From JBDTNL01 sp039933785 (lineage in GTDB: Bacteria > Acidobacteriota > Thermoanaerobaculia > Multivoradales > JAGPDF01): a stretch of 13,133 nucleotides of DNA. The translations under genes were made by a program, and so were the position numbers. Shown here one piece after another: positions 1 through 6,781 of the stretch (position 1 is the first letter of the stretch; every line of letters starts with the position of its first letter). Below the pieces are notes generated by a model. That model had not been told where the DNA came from. It saw only the letters and a program-made list of their open reading frames with translations, and ran no database searches. Where the stretch lies: NCBI GenBank assembly GCA_039933785.1, contig JBDTNL010000088.1:1-13133 (forward strand). The letters run 5' to 3'.

Positions 1-441
1 TGGTTGGCGCATCTCCAGACGACGCCACGGGGCTGGCTTGCGGTCTGGGCGCTGGCGGCGGTGCTCGGGTTCGCCGTCGGTGTTGCGACGCTGGTGCGGA
101 AGGCAACGCGGCACGGCGTGGCACTCACACGACAGCCGGCGCGTGGGTTCACGTTTGCCTTGTTGCCGCCGCTTCTGGCCGGCGCATTGCTGAGCGGCGC
201 GTGGGTCGAAGCGGGAAACTACGGCGCGCTTCCAGGAACCTGGCTCCTGCTCTATGGCACGGCGGTGATCACGGCGGGTGCATATTCGGTGCGCGTGCTG
301 CCCCTCTTCGGCGGGGCGCTGGTGGCCCTCGGAGCCCTCGCGCTGTTCATTCCGACGCTCGGAGATCTGGGCATGGCGCTGGGATTCGGGGTCTTGCAGA
401 TCGCCTCCGGTGTCTATGTGGCGAGGCGGCACGGTGGCTAA
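1..441 (+). CDS. Multi-pass membrane protein, 5' end outside window
   Basis: The reading frame is open from the first base and ends at TAA 439-441. A TTG at base 4 could be a start, but the preceding codon (Trp) is also open and the visible protein begins at once with a hydrophobic helix, so I think the true start is upstream of the window. About 145 residues are visible. They form roughly four membrane segments (near residues 11-31, 50-70, 78-97 and 100-137), separated by short loops with a basic patch (VRKATRHG) and ending in the basic tail ARRHGG. No catalytic motif is visible. The following regulator gene overlaps its stop by 8 bases, so the two are translationally coupled. I recall such a membrane protein next to a small winged-helix regulator in other environmental bacteria, where the regulator may respond to or control the membrane protein. 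Function is unknown. Confidence 0.72.
   Translation, partial: WLAHLQTTPRGWLAVWALAAVLGFAVGVATLVRKATRHGVALTRQPARGFTFALLPPLLAGALLSGAWVEAGNYGALPGTWLLLYGTAVITAGAYSVRVLPLFGGALVALGALALFIPTLGDLGMALGFGVLQIASGVYVARRHGG
423..426 (+). promoter_or_regulatory. Shine-Dalgarno deciding the winged-helix start
   Basis: GAGG lies 7 bases before GTG 434, inside the end of the membrane-protein gene. It supports a 125-residue protein over the longer reading frame that begins at 278. Confidence 0.6.
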
Positions 442-811
442 GCCGGCGGTCAAAGCACCGCGCGCCGCGCGTGCCGCTCCGTCCACGCCGAAGCCTCGGC
501 CGGCACGGCCCGCCGATGCGCTCAGCCTCGATCGGCTGATTCACGAGCGCGCGCGCCTCGGCATCGTGAGCGCACTCGCGGCCGCGCCTGTCCTCACCTT
601 CGCGGAGCTCAAGCGCTTGCTCGAGACCACCGACGGCAACCTCAGCGTGCATGCTCGCAAGCTCGAGGATGCGGGTTACATCGCCTGCCACAAGGGATTC
701 GACGGCCGCGTGCCGCGCACGGAATACCGCTTGACCGAGCGCGGCCGCCAGGCCCTGCGCCGTTATCTCGACCACATGGAAGCGCTGATCGTGGCCGCTC
801 GGCGCGGCTGA
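434..811 (+). CDS. Winged-helix transcriptional regulator (HTH_34-like)
   Basis: This 125-residue protein has a Lys/Ala/Pro-rich N-terminal tail of about 30 residues followed by a compact winged helix. The stretches LDRLIHERARLGIVSAL, TFAELKRLLETTDGNLSVH and ARKLEDAGYI match the pattern of the MarR/ArsR-related family Pfam PF13601, in which the TDGNLSVHARKLE helix recognises DNA. The RTEYRLTERGRQAL segment forms the wing, and the C-terminal helix (YLDHMEALI) normally dimerises. I chose GTG 434 because a GAGG Shine-Dalgarno lies 7 bases upstream (423-426); in-frame ATGs at 278 and 416 would add residues that are out-of-frame shadow of the preceding gene. It overlaps the upstream membrane gene. 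The family normally represses or activates neighbouring genes; the ligand is unknown. Confidence 0.88.
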   Translation: MAKPAVKAPRAARAAPSTPKPRPARPADALSLDRLIHERARLGIVSALAAAPVLTFAELKRLLETTDGNLSVHARKLEDAGYIACHKGFDGRVPRTEYRLTERGRQALRRYLDHMEALIVAARRG

Positions 812-877
812 AGCGGTCTGGGTCAAGACGAGCGCATATGTTTGCGACGCCACTTTGCTCCATGAAGTACACATCGG

Positions 878-884
878 TAAGGAG
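878..884 (+). promoter_or_regulatory. Shine-Dalgarno deciding the start at 891
   Basis: TAAGGAG sits 6 bases before ATG 891. The in-frame ATG-less start at 855 has no comparable site, so the shorter protein is preferred. Confidence 0.7.
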
Positions 885-890
885 TTTCGT

Positions 891-1571
891 ATGCCGACCA
901 ACTTCCAGTTTCCTATCGCCCCGGTATCGGTGCTGGCGCTGCTCGGAAGCGTGGCTTCGACGCTGCTCGCGACCGCTACCGCGGGAGTCCTGGCACTGCG
1001 CCGTCGCAAGCGTTGGGCTGGCGTCGCCGCCGGGGTAGCCCTTGCCGTGCCTCTGGGCTATGCGGTACTGCTCGGAGTCTTCGCGGTCTTCAGCGGTGAC
1101 GTCACGGTACCAATTGGCGCCGAGAAGTACTTCTGCGATGTGGACTGTCACACTGCGTATTCAGTCCTTGGCGCCGAGACGCTGGCGGATCTCGGTGCGG
1201 CGCACGCGCAGGGACAATTCCTCGTTGTCTCGCTAAGGACTCGCTTCGACGCCGGCACCATGGGGCCCCATCGCGGCAACGCTCCGCTCTATCCGAATCC
1301 AAAGATCGTCGAAGTGGTCGACACCGCGGGACATCACTGGCCTCTGGACCCGGCACTGCAGCAAGCGCTGGCGGCCACGCGAGGCGCGCAGACGCCGCTC
1401 GAGCAACCGCTGCGCCCAGGGGAAGAGTACGTGACCCAGCTCGCCTTCGACCTGCCCAGGGCGAGCCGACGACCGCGCCTGCTCGTCACTGAAGCCGATT
1501 GGTTTGCGCGCCTGCTACTCGGGCACGAGACCGCGCCGTGGCACGGCAAGACGTACATGGCGCTCGAATAG
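891..1571 (+). CDS. Membrane-anchored exported protein with CxxxCH motif, function unknown
   Basis: The 226-residue protein has two hydrophobic segments (about residues 9-36 and 43-68) separated by a basic RRRKRW turn, then an outward-facing domain of about 155 residues. That topology places both termini outside, with the basic loop in the cytoplasm. Just after the second helix is FCDVDCH (Cys82, Cys86, His87), a CxxxCH arrangement that could bind a metal or form a disulfide. The rest (VVSLRTRFD, YPNPKIVEVVD, LRPGEEYVTQLAFDLP) reads as a beta-sandwich, reminiscent of DUF4352-like periplasmic domains, but I do not assign it to a named family. The start is fixed by a strong ribosome site. It follows the regulator by 79 bases and converges on the ybaK-like gene. 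Confidence 0.83.
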   Translation: MPTNFQFPIAPVSVLALLGSVASTLLATATAGVLALRRRKRWAGVAAGVALAVPLGYAVLLGVFAVFSGDVTVPIGAEKYFCDVDCHTAYSVLGAETLADLGAAHAQGQFLVVSLRTRFDAGTMGPHRGNAPLYPNPKIVEVVDTAGHHWPLDPALQQALAATRGAQTPLEQPLRPGEEYVTQLAFDLPRASRRPRLLVTEADWFARLLLGHETAPWHGKTYMALE

Positions 1572-1573
1572 AG

Positions 1574-1595
1574 CGCGGCCGGCGGTCAGGCCGCG
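1574..1595. terminator. GC hairpin between convergent genes
   Basis: CGCGGCC and GGCCGCG form a perfect 7-bp stem with an 8-base loop spanning the 14-base gap between two converging genes and the last codons of the minus gene. There is no T-run on either side, so intrinsic termination is uncertain; position is the main argument for a shared bidirectional terminator. Confidence 0.4.
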
Positions 1596-2050
1596 AGGTC
1601 GGCGACCCGAGCGGCAGCGGCCACGCGCAGCGCTTCGGGCGCGAGGAACACGATCAAACCGCGGCGGCCGCCGTTGACCCCGATGGTCGCGTGCTCGAGC
1701 AGCGACTGATGCATCCATACCGGCATGGCGCGCCGGGTGCCGAGCGGACTGATTCCGCCCACCAAGTAACCGGTGAGCCGCTCGGCTTCCTCCTGAGTCG
1801 ACATCCGCGCCGACTTGGCACCCGCTTCGCGGGCCAGCTTCTTCACCGAGAGCTCGACGGTACCGGGCATCACGCAGAGCACGAAGGTCCCGTCGGCGAG
1901 CGCGACAACCAGCGTCTTCGCCATCGCCTCGAGCGGCCAATCGAGCGCCTGGGCGGCGAACTCGGCGCCTTTTTCTCGGTGCGGGTACTCGCGTGCCTCG
2001 TAGGTGACTTTCTTCTGTTGGAGGACTCGTTCCGCGTTGGTCGTGGACAT
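1586..2050 (-). CDS. ybaK: YbaK/EbsC-family aminoacyl-tRNA deacylase
   Basis: This 154-residue protein fits the YbaK/ProX editing fold, whose members hydrolyse mischarged tRNA (typically Cys-tRNA(Pro)) in the cytoplasm. Visible family landmarks are the N-terminal helix NAERVLQQKKVTYE, the central MAKTLVV segment whose lysine corresponds to the conserved functional Lys of Haemophilus YbaK, and the glycine-rich GGISPLGTRR followed by MPVWMH, which matches the family GGxSPxGxKK...P signature. I chose ATG 2050 because the family begins close to this point; an ATG at 2098 would add 16 residues overlapping the upstream gene. Its start is 7 bases past the glycosyltransferase stop, so it probably shares that gene's transcript. 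Substrate specificity cannot be read from the sequence. Confidence 0.9.
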   Translation of the reverse strand: MSTTNAERVLQQKKVTYEAREYPHREKGAEFAAQALDWPLEAMAKTLVVALADGTFVLCVMPGTVELSVKKLAREAGAKSARMSTQEEAERLTGYLVGGISPLGTRRAMPVWMHQSLLEHATIGVNGGRRGLIVFLAPEALRVAAAARVADLAA

Positions 2051-2057
2051 GGCTCGG

Positions 2058-4154
2058 TCAGCTCGAAGGGTGCAGGTGCAGGCCACGTAACGTAGCACCG
2101 GGTAAAAGCTTCAGGTAGAAAAAGAGCTTCCCGGGGCCCTTGAGCTCGAGCTCGCAAGCTCCCGCGGGCGGCAGCGTCGCTTCGGCGAATACGGTGCCGT
2201 CGAGGCCGACAGCCTGGAGGGTGCCGCCGCCAAGAGCATCGCCATCCACTGTCGCCGTGTACCGCCCAGCGGCGAAGTTCTCCTTGAATAAAGCGAACTG
2301 CTCCGCCCCGGTGAACACGATCGGCGCTTCGCCGCGCGGTCGCATGGTCTCGTCGCTCAGGTACGCGGCCTCCGCCGCCGTGAAATCGCGCGCGTTCCGC
2401 GGCGGGCTCGACGCGCGTTCGAGCGCGCGTAGCGAGAAGCCCGGACCCCGGCGAGTCCGTCCGGGCTCGAACGCCTGAAGCTCGGGCATCGCCAGTAGCT
2501 CCCGATAGCGCTCGGCGTAGATCTTCTGGTGCTCCTTACGCAGATTGTCCGGATCGAGAAAACGGCTGTACGCGGTGTCGGCGAGCAACACCAGATCGTA
2601 GCGTCCGCTCCACAAGTCCGCCGGCTCGACGCGCGCCGCGAACCGCGTCTGCAGCACGTCGTAAGGGCCGTCGATCCTGGGCGTGTACGACTCCTTGACG
2701 ATTCCCGCGCCGGGCGGGACGTGCTCGCGAATCCACGCCGTGGCGAGCTCCCGCGTGCCCGGCAGCGTGAGGCCGAGATCCTGCTGTACGACCGCGATCG
2801 CCGGTGCAGCGAGGCTCGCCAGGATGACGGCCCCGGGAGCGAGCCACCTCAGACGTGGAAACCGGGAAACCACGCCGCGCGAGGCGCCGGCGCATCCCGC
2901 GCCGAGGAGCACCGCCGCGGCGGGTAGGAGCGGCAGCAGATTGCGCTTCACCACCATCGACATCACCACCAGAAGCGCGCCATAGACGAGCGGAAACACC
3001 GCCATCACGGCCCAGCGCCGGCGCATCTCGCGATCCAGGCCGAAGAAGCCCAGCGTGCCGATCACCAGTGCGCCGGCGCCGAGAGTTTCCAGCAGCTGGC
3101 TCCCGTACCAGGCCACGTTGCTGTCCTTCTCGACTCCGATCCAGCCCGAGTCGACGTATTGGCGCACGCCGAAGAACACGTCCCGCCCCTCACCGGCGAA
3201 GGCGCTTGGCGCGTGGAGCAGAAACGCCGGCATGACGATCAGAAACGTCGCGAGTGAAGCCCCGGCCGCGAGCAGGAGTCCCTTGGACACGCGGCGTTCG
3301 CGCCAGCACCAGCTCGCCCACACGGCAGCGATCGCCAGCGCCACTAACCCCGCCGGATACTTGCTGCCCGCGGCGAAGCCCGAGGCGACGCCGGCCCAGA
3401 CGTAGTCGCGCGGGGTCTCACGCTCCAGCAAGCGAGCGACAAAGTAGACGCAGACCGCGGCGAAGAACGCGGCCGGCACGTCGCTGATGTAGACATGAGT
3501 GACTTCGTTGTAGAGCGTCGAGGCCGCGATCAGGCCGCCAGCCAGAAACCCGGCGAGGCTTCCGATTCGCTCACCGTGCTCGCCGATCACTCGCCGCGCC
3601 GCGCCGTAGACCGGGAGCACCGTGAGGGCGCCGAACAAGCCGCTCCAGACGCGGATCCACATCCAGCTGATCGAGCCCTCGTCGGTGAGTCCGGTCATGA
3701 CGCTCACCAGCCAGGTCGTCGCGGCCGGAAAGAGTTGGTGCAACCACAGACTCCAGGCCGGGAGATAGAAGCTCAGGTGACCATAGATGAAGCTCTGCGG
3801 CAGGAGATTCCCAGCGTTGATGCGTTCGGCCGTAGCGCGATAGATGCCCTCGTCGCGATAGTAGCCGTGGCCGACTTCGAAGCTCAGACCGGCGAAGTGC
3901 ACGAGAACGGAAATGAGCAGCAGACCAAGCAGGCACCAGCCGGTCAAACGGTCGCGCTCCAACTCGGTGCGAATCGCACTCCGCGAAGCACGCCCGACCA
4001 AGACCAGCAAGACGGCGAGGCTCGCCGCGACCACACTTTGGACGAGGCGGTGAGGGCCTGCGTGGCCCGAAGCCGATGCGAGCCACGGCAAGACCGCGCC
4101 GAGTATCGCCGCGGCCCAGAGGTGCCGAGTGAATCTAGAGAGTATGAGCGGCAC
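2058..4154 (-). CDS. GT39/ArnT-like membrane glycosyltransferase (GT-C fold)
   Basis: This 698-residue integral membrane protein has an N-terminal half of a dozen or so hydrophobic segments and a soluble C-terminal part from about residue 470. In the first large outside loop YYRDEGIYRA carries the acidic pair (Asp101-Glu102) that is the catalytic hallmark of GT-C enzymes such as PMT, ArnT and related glycosyltransferases using polyprenyl-phosphate sugars. A second conserved stretch, HVYISDVPAAFF (His220, Asp225), and GFAAGSKYPAGL also fit the family. The C-terminal region (LWSGRYDLVLLADTAYSRFLDP) resembles the periplasmic domain found in such proteins. The start is GTG 4154, since an in-frame TGA lies 10-12 bases upstream. 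It follows the ClpX-like gene by 51 bases. Donor and acceptor are unknown; lipid, protein or exopolysaccharide glycosylation are all possible. Confidence 0.87.
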   Translation of the reverse strand: MPLILSRFTRHLWAAAILGAVLPWLASASGHAGPHRLVQSVVAASLAVLLVLVGRASRSAIRTELERDRLTGWCLLGLLLISVLVHFAGLSFEVGHGYYRDEGIYRATAERINAGNLLPQSFIYGHLSFYLPAWSLWLHQLFPAATTWLVSVMTGLTDEGSISWMWIRVWSGLFGALTVLPVYGAARRVIGEHGERIGSLAGFLAGGLIAASTLYNEVTHVYISDVPAAFFAAVCVYFVARLLERETPRDYVWAGVASGFAAGSKYPAGLVALAIAAVWASWCWRERRVSKGLLLAAGASLATFLIVMPAFLLHAPSAFAGEGRDVFFGVRQYVDSGWIGVEKDSNVAWYGSQLLETLGAGALVIGTLGFFGLDREMRRRWAVMAVFPLVYGALLVVMSMVVKRNLLPLLPAAAVLLGAGCAGASRGVVSRFPRLRWLAPGAVILASLAAPAIAVVQQDLGLTLPGTRELATAWIREHVPPGAGIVKESYTPRIDGPYDVLQTRFAARVEPADLWSGRYDLVLLADTAYSRFLDPDNLRKEHQKIYAERYRELLAMPELQAFEPGRTRRGPGFSLRALERASSPPRNARDFTAAEAAYLSDETMRPRGEAPIVFTGAEQFALFKENFAAGRYTATVDGDALGGGTLQAVGLDGTVFAEATLPPAGACELELKGPGKLFFYLKLLPGATLRGLHLHPSS

Positions 4155-4181
4155 GGTCCGCCGTCATTCTATCGACGACGG

Positions 4182-4196
4182 CGCCGGAGCCCGGCG
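4182..4196 (-). terminator. Short hairpin after the ClpX-like gene
   Basis: CGCCGG-AGC-CCGGCG forms a 6-bp stem with a 3-base loop, 9 bases past the stop of the ClpX-like gene and before the glycosyltransferase start. No T-run follows. It could attenuate readthrough, but in GC-rich DNA such hairpins also occur by chance. Confidence 0.3.
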
Positions 4197-4205
4197 TGAC
4201 CGACG

Positions 4206-5300
4206 CTAGTACGGCGCCTTCAGCGTCTCGTTGACCAACTTGTCATCGAGCACCAGCCCGTGACGCTCGCCGTTGGCCGTCACTTCGGGCCGCGAGAACG
4301 GGTCGAACTCGAACGGCTTGATGACTCGACCAAACACCGCCTTGAGCGCACGCGCACCGATACGGCTGCTTTTCGCGGCCTCGTCGGCGATCTTCTTCGC
4401 CGCCGCCTCGGTGACCTCGAGGTCGATGCCGATCTTCTGGAAGAAGCTCTGCGAGGTGCGGAAGACGCCCTCGGCCGGCTCGAGGAAGATCCGCATCAGC
4501 GATGCGGGCCCCAGATCCTCGAGAATGATCGCGTTGTCAAACCGCGAGAGGAACTGCGGCTGCATGCCGTACTCGAACAGATCCTCGGGTTTGAAGTGGT
4601 GGCGGAGAGCGAAGACCTCGCGAATCGTCACCTTGCCGTTATCGAGCACGGTCTCCGAGGGCAGCTTCACCCGCGTCGCCGGTGAGGTGACCCGCTTATA
4701 CACCTGGTCGTAGAGCCCTTCGAAGGCGCCGGCGCAGAGAAACAGCATTTTCCCGGTGTTCACCTCGATGGCGCTCTTCTCCGGCGTCTTGCCCTTCATC
4801 ACAGTCACCGGGTAAAGCACCTTCTCGCCCTCGATCAGGGTCAGCAGCGTCTGCTGAATCGCGATCCCGGTAACGTACGGCTTGCCGCCCACCACCGCCG
4901 AAATCTTGTCGATCTCGTCGAAGCACACCGTGGCGCGCTCCATCATGCGGGCGATCTGCTCCGCCGTCGCATCCGGTCCCAAGATCTGCCGCGCCCGCTC
5001 CTCGAGCCGTGCGAACAGCCGGTGCGTATCGACCACACCCTCCTCGGTCGCCAGCGTGTGCGCGTTCATGACGATCAGCACGCGGTACTCGCGAAAGGTC
5101 TCGTTCTCCTCGTACAACCGCTCGACCGCCCGCATGATGGTGGTCTTGCCGGTGCCCGAATTGCCGATCAGCAGCAGGTTGCCGAACTTCTCCCCCTGAC
5201 GATGCTTGAAGATCGCCACCGAGACATAGCGCAGCGTCTCCTCCTGACCGATGAGGTCGCGCTGGAGGACTTTGTAGATATCGGTGGGTTTCATCGCCAT
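4206..5300 (-). CDS. Divergent ClpX-like AAA+ ATPase without zinc finger
   Basis: The 364-residue protein is a single AAA+ module of the ClpX/HslU clade. Walker A is GNSGTGKT (46-53), Walker B is VCFDEIDKI (Asp128-Glu129), the arginine-finger region is GMQPQFLSRFDN (Arg253, parallel to ClpX GLIPEFIGR), and sensor 2 is SSRIGARALKAVFG (Arg317). AIQQTLLTLIEGEKV and MLFLCAGAFEGL align with ClpX GVQQALLKLIEG and ILFICGGAF. Unlike ClpX it lacks the CxxC zinc domain, the IGF ClpP-docking tripeptide (the corresponding stretch reads SPATRVKLP), and the pore-1 tyrosine (EEGVVDTH replaces EAGYVGED). It is probably a remodelling ATPase that does not feed ClpP. ATG 5300 is preferred because a TATACT -10 lies just upstream and would give a 25-base leader; ATG 5375 (25 more residues) is the alternative. 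Confidence 0.82.
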   Translation of the reverse strand: MAMKPTDIYKVLQRDLIGQEETLRYVSVAIFKHRQGEKFGNLLLIGNSGTGKTTIMRAVERLYEENETFREYRVLIVMNAHTLATEEGVVDTHRLFARLEERARQILGPDATAEQIARMMERATVCFDEIDKISAVVGGKPYVTGIAIQQTLLTLIEGEKVLYPVTVMKGKTPEKSAIEVNTGKMLFLCAGAFEGLYDQVYKRVTSPATRVKLPSETVLDNGKVTIREVFALRHHFKPEDLFEYGMQPQFLSRFDNAIILEDLGPASLMRIFLEPAEGVFRTSQSFFQKIGIDLEVTEAAAKKIADEAAKSSRIGARALKAVFGRVIKPFEFDPFSRPEVTANGERHGLVLDDKLVNETLKAPY

Positions 5301-5330
5301 GCTCGATCCGGCCCCCTGCTTGGGAGCCGG

Positions 5331-5362
5331 AAGTATAGCGAGGGTGGGGGTTTCGAGGAGGG
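5331..5362 (-). promoter_or_regulatory. Putative promoter of the ClpX-like gene
   Basis: On the minus strand CCCTCCTCGA, 14 bases, then CTATACTT. TATACT (5337-5332) is one mismatch from the sigma70 -10 consensus and would start RNA near 5325, 25 bases before ATG 5300. The -35 position carries CTCCTC rather than TTGACA. The same two blocks with the same spacing occur upstream of the ankyrin gene. Confidence 0.5.
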
Positions 5363-5405
5363 AGGTGGGGGTCATGATGGCCCTAGATACGGAGGCCGGG
5401 GCCCT

Positions 5406-5424
5406 GGCGTCTAGCCCGGACGCC
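5406..5424 (-). terminator. Hairpin after the PH-like membrane gene
   Basis: GGCGTC and GACGCC form a perfect 6-bp stem with a 7-base loop, 21 bases past the stop of the PH-like gene and upstream of the ClpX-like promoter. It has no T-run. Its position between one gene's end and the next gene's promoter is suggestive. Confidence 0.35.
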
Positions 5425-5445
5425 GGCTTGGCTCTGGTTCGCCAG

Positions 5446-5907
5446 CTAGTCACTACTGTTGATGCTGCCAACCTCCCGCAGCCGCTCGCGGAGCCCCTGG
5501 CCGCCACGCATCAGCCTGGGCCAGAACAAGAAAATCTTCCGCCCCTCCAAGGTTACTTGATCTGCACTCATCAGGAAGGCGCGAAGGGTGGGGTGCGTCT
5601 CGAGCCGGAGATCCTTCAGCGGCCAAGTTCGTTCGCTGCCCCATATCCAGGACGCTGTCAGATCCTCCGCGGTCCACCGAAATTTTGTTGGACTCGCTAG
5701 ATACTCTGCCTCCAAATACAAACCCGCCGCAAGAAAGAGCCACTGCCATGGCTTGCTGAAATCTGTACACAGCCACAAAACCCAGATGGCCCAAGGAGCC
5801 GTGGTCACTTTCGATAGCTGCACCAACCAAGAGTACTTCGAGCTACCCGTGAGAACCTGCCCTTGGGCATCAAGAGTCATCGTACTGGGCTCACTTTGGA
5901 CAGCCAT
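5446..5907 (-). CDS. Small membrane protein with PH-like C-terminal domain
   Basis: This 153-residue protein has a polar N terminus, a tryptophan-rich hydrophobic hairpin (about residues 36-70), and a C-terminal part (FRWTAEDLTASWIWGSERTWPLKDLRLE ... EGRKIFLFWPR, in pieces) with the alternating strand pattern of bacterial PH-like domains attached to membrane helices (as in bPH/YdbS-type proteins). That assignment is structural guesswork; I do not recognise a specific family. Codon use and base composition differ from the neighbours: bases 5641-5820 count 96/180 G+C (53%), against 42/60 (70%) in a sample from the kinase gene. The start is ATG 5907; an ATG at 5880 is possible and neither has a good ribosome site. 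Function is unknown, and recent acquisition is possible. Confidence 0.72.
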   Translation of the reverse strand: MAVQSEPSTMTLDAQGQVLTGSSKYSWLVQLSKVTTAPWAIWVLWLCTDFSKPWQWLFLAAGLYLEAEYLASPTKFRWTAEDLTASWIWGSERTWPLKDLRLETHPTLRAFLMSADQVTLEGRKIFLFWPRLMRGGQGLRERLREVGSINSSD

Positions 5908-5934
5908 TTGTACCTAAATCGTTGCTTGGGCAGA

Positions 5935-5947
5935 CCGCCGTCGGCGG
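5935..5947. repeat. Perfect inverted repeat CCGCCG-T-CGGCGG
   Basis: Six-base arms around one base, 60 bases past the response-regulator stop and 28 bases upstream of the PH-like gene start. It could end the kinase-regulator transcript or serve as an operator for the next gene. Nothing in the sequence decides between these. Confidence 0.3.
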
Positions 5948-6007
5948 CACCTGGGAGTTACCGACACTAGCGAGAGTTTACGCGTGGCCGAACGACCAGG
6001 ACCGTGA

Positions 6008-6781
6008 CTACAACTCGACACCGAGCCGTTGCTCGACCAGAGTGCGGAAGCGCCGGCTCATCGGTACGACGGCGCCATCGCGGAGCAGAATCTTGAAATC
6101 CCCGTGCGTCGACGGCTGGAGCTCGCGGACGCGCTCGATGTTCACGATCGCGCCGCGATGGACGCGGAGGAAGGCGCGGGGCGGCAGACGCTCCTCCATC
6201 TCGGACAGGGTGGAGCGCAGCAGGTGGCTCTTACCGCCGACGTGGAGGCGGACGTAGTTGTCCTCCGCCTCGACCCAGTCGATCTCGTCGACGGGGACCA
6301 GCAGGGTGCCGCGACGGGTGCGCACCGCGACCGGGGGCGGCGCGGGCTCGTGCAGGCGCTGCAGCATGGTGATGACGTCGCCGAGCGACGAGGCGGGGGC
6401 GGGCTCGGCGCCGTCGAAGGCCTCGCGCACGCGGGCAACCGCGGCGAGCAGGCGCTCGTCGTCGTAGGGCTTGAGGACGTAGTCGATGGCGCGGAGCTCG
6501 AACGCGCGAACGGCGTAGCGGTCGTAAGCGGTGACGAAGACGACGCGCGGGCGCCGTTCGATCGGGATGGCGTCGAGGACGCCCAGGCCGTCGAGGCCGG
6601 GCATGCGGACGTCGAGGAAGAGGACGTCGGGTTGCTCGCGCTCGAGAGCCGCCAGGGTTTCGATGCCGTTGGCGCACTCAGCCGCGACGATCAGGTCGGG
6701 ATCGGCCGCGAGCGCGTGCTGCAGCCGCCGGCGAGCCAGCGGCTCGTCATCGGCGAGCACGGCTCTGAGCGTGCGGGTCAT
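6008..6781 (-). CDS. LytTR-family response regulator
   Basis: This 257-residue cytoplasmic protein has an N-terminal receiver domain with acidic pocket Asp11-Asp12, phospho-acceptor Asp57 in VLFLDVRMPGLDG, switch threonine in VVFVTAYD and conserved lysine in YVLKPYDDERL. A linker of about 30 residues is followed by a LytTR DNA-binding domain: VAVRTRRGTLLVPVDEIDW, EAEDNYVRLH, FLRVHRGAIVNIERV and the final PMSRRFRTLVEQRLG are typical. LytTR proteins bind direct repeats upstream of target promoters. The start ATG overlaps the kinase TGA stop as ATGA, so the two are cotranslated and the kinase is surely its partner. The frame stays open far upstream into the kinase, but that extension is an out-of-frame shadow. 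The target genes are not evident here. Confidence 0.95.
   Translation of the reverse strand: MTRTLRAVLADDEPLARRRLQHALAADPDLIVAAECANGIETLAALEREQPDVLFLDVRMPGLDGLGVLDAIPIERRPRVVFVTAYDRYAVRAFELRAIDYVLKPYDDERLLAAVARVREAFDGAEPAPASSLGDVITMLQRLHEPAPPPVAVRTRRGTLLVPVDEIDWVEAEDNYVRLHVGGKSHLLRSTLSEMEERLPPRAFLRVHRGAIVNIERVRELQPSTHGDFKILLRDGAVVPMSRRFRTLVEQRLGVEL

Noticed and set aside
3495..4199. A 234-codon + strand open frame
   Set aside because: It is antisense to the glycosyltransferase N terminus and very polar and Arg/Gln/Glu-rich, as expected from a mirror of membrane helices.
5301..5507. A 69-residue N-terminal extension of the ClpX-like protein as a possible zinc domain
   Set aside because: It holds only one Cys, so cannot form the CxxC pairs, and it would span the promoter-like element. 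The 25-residue version from ATG 5375 remains possible.
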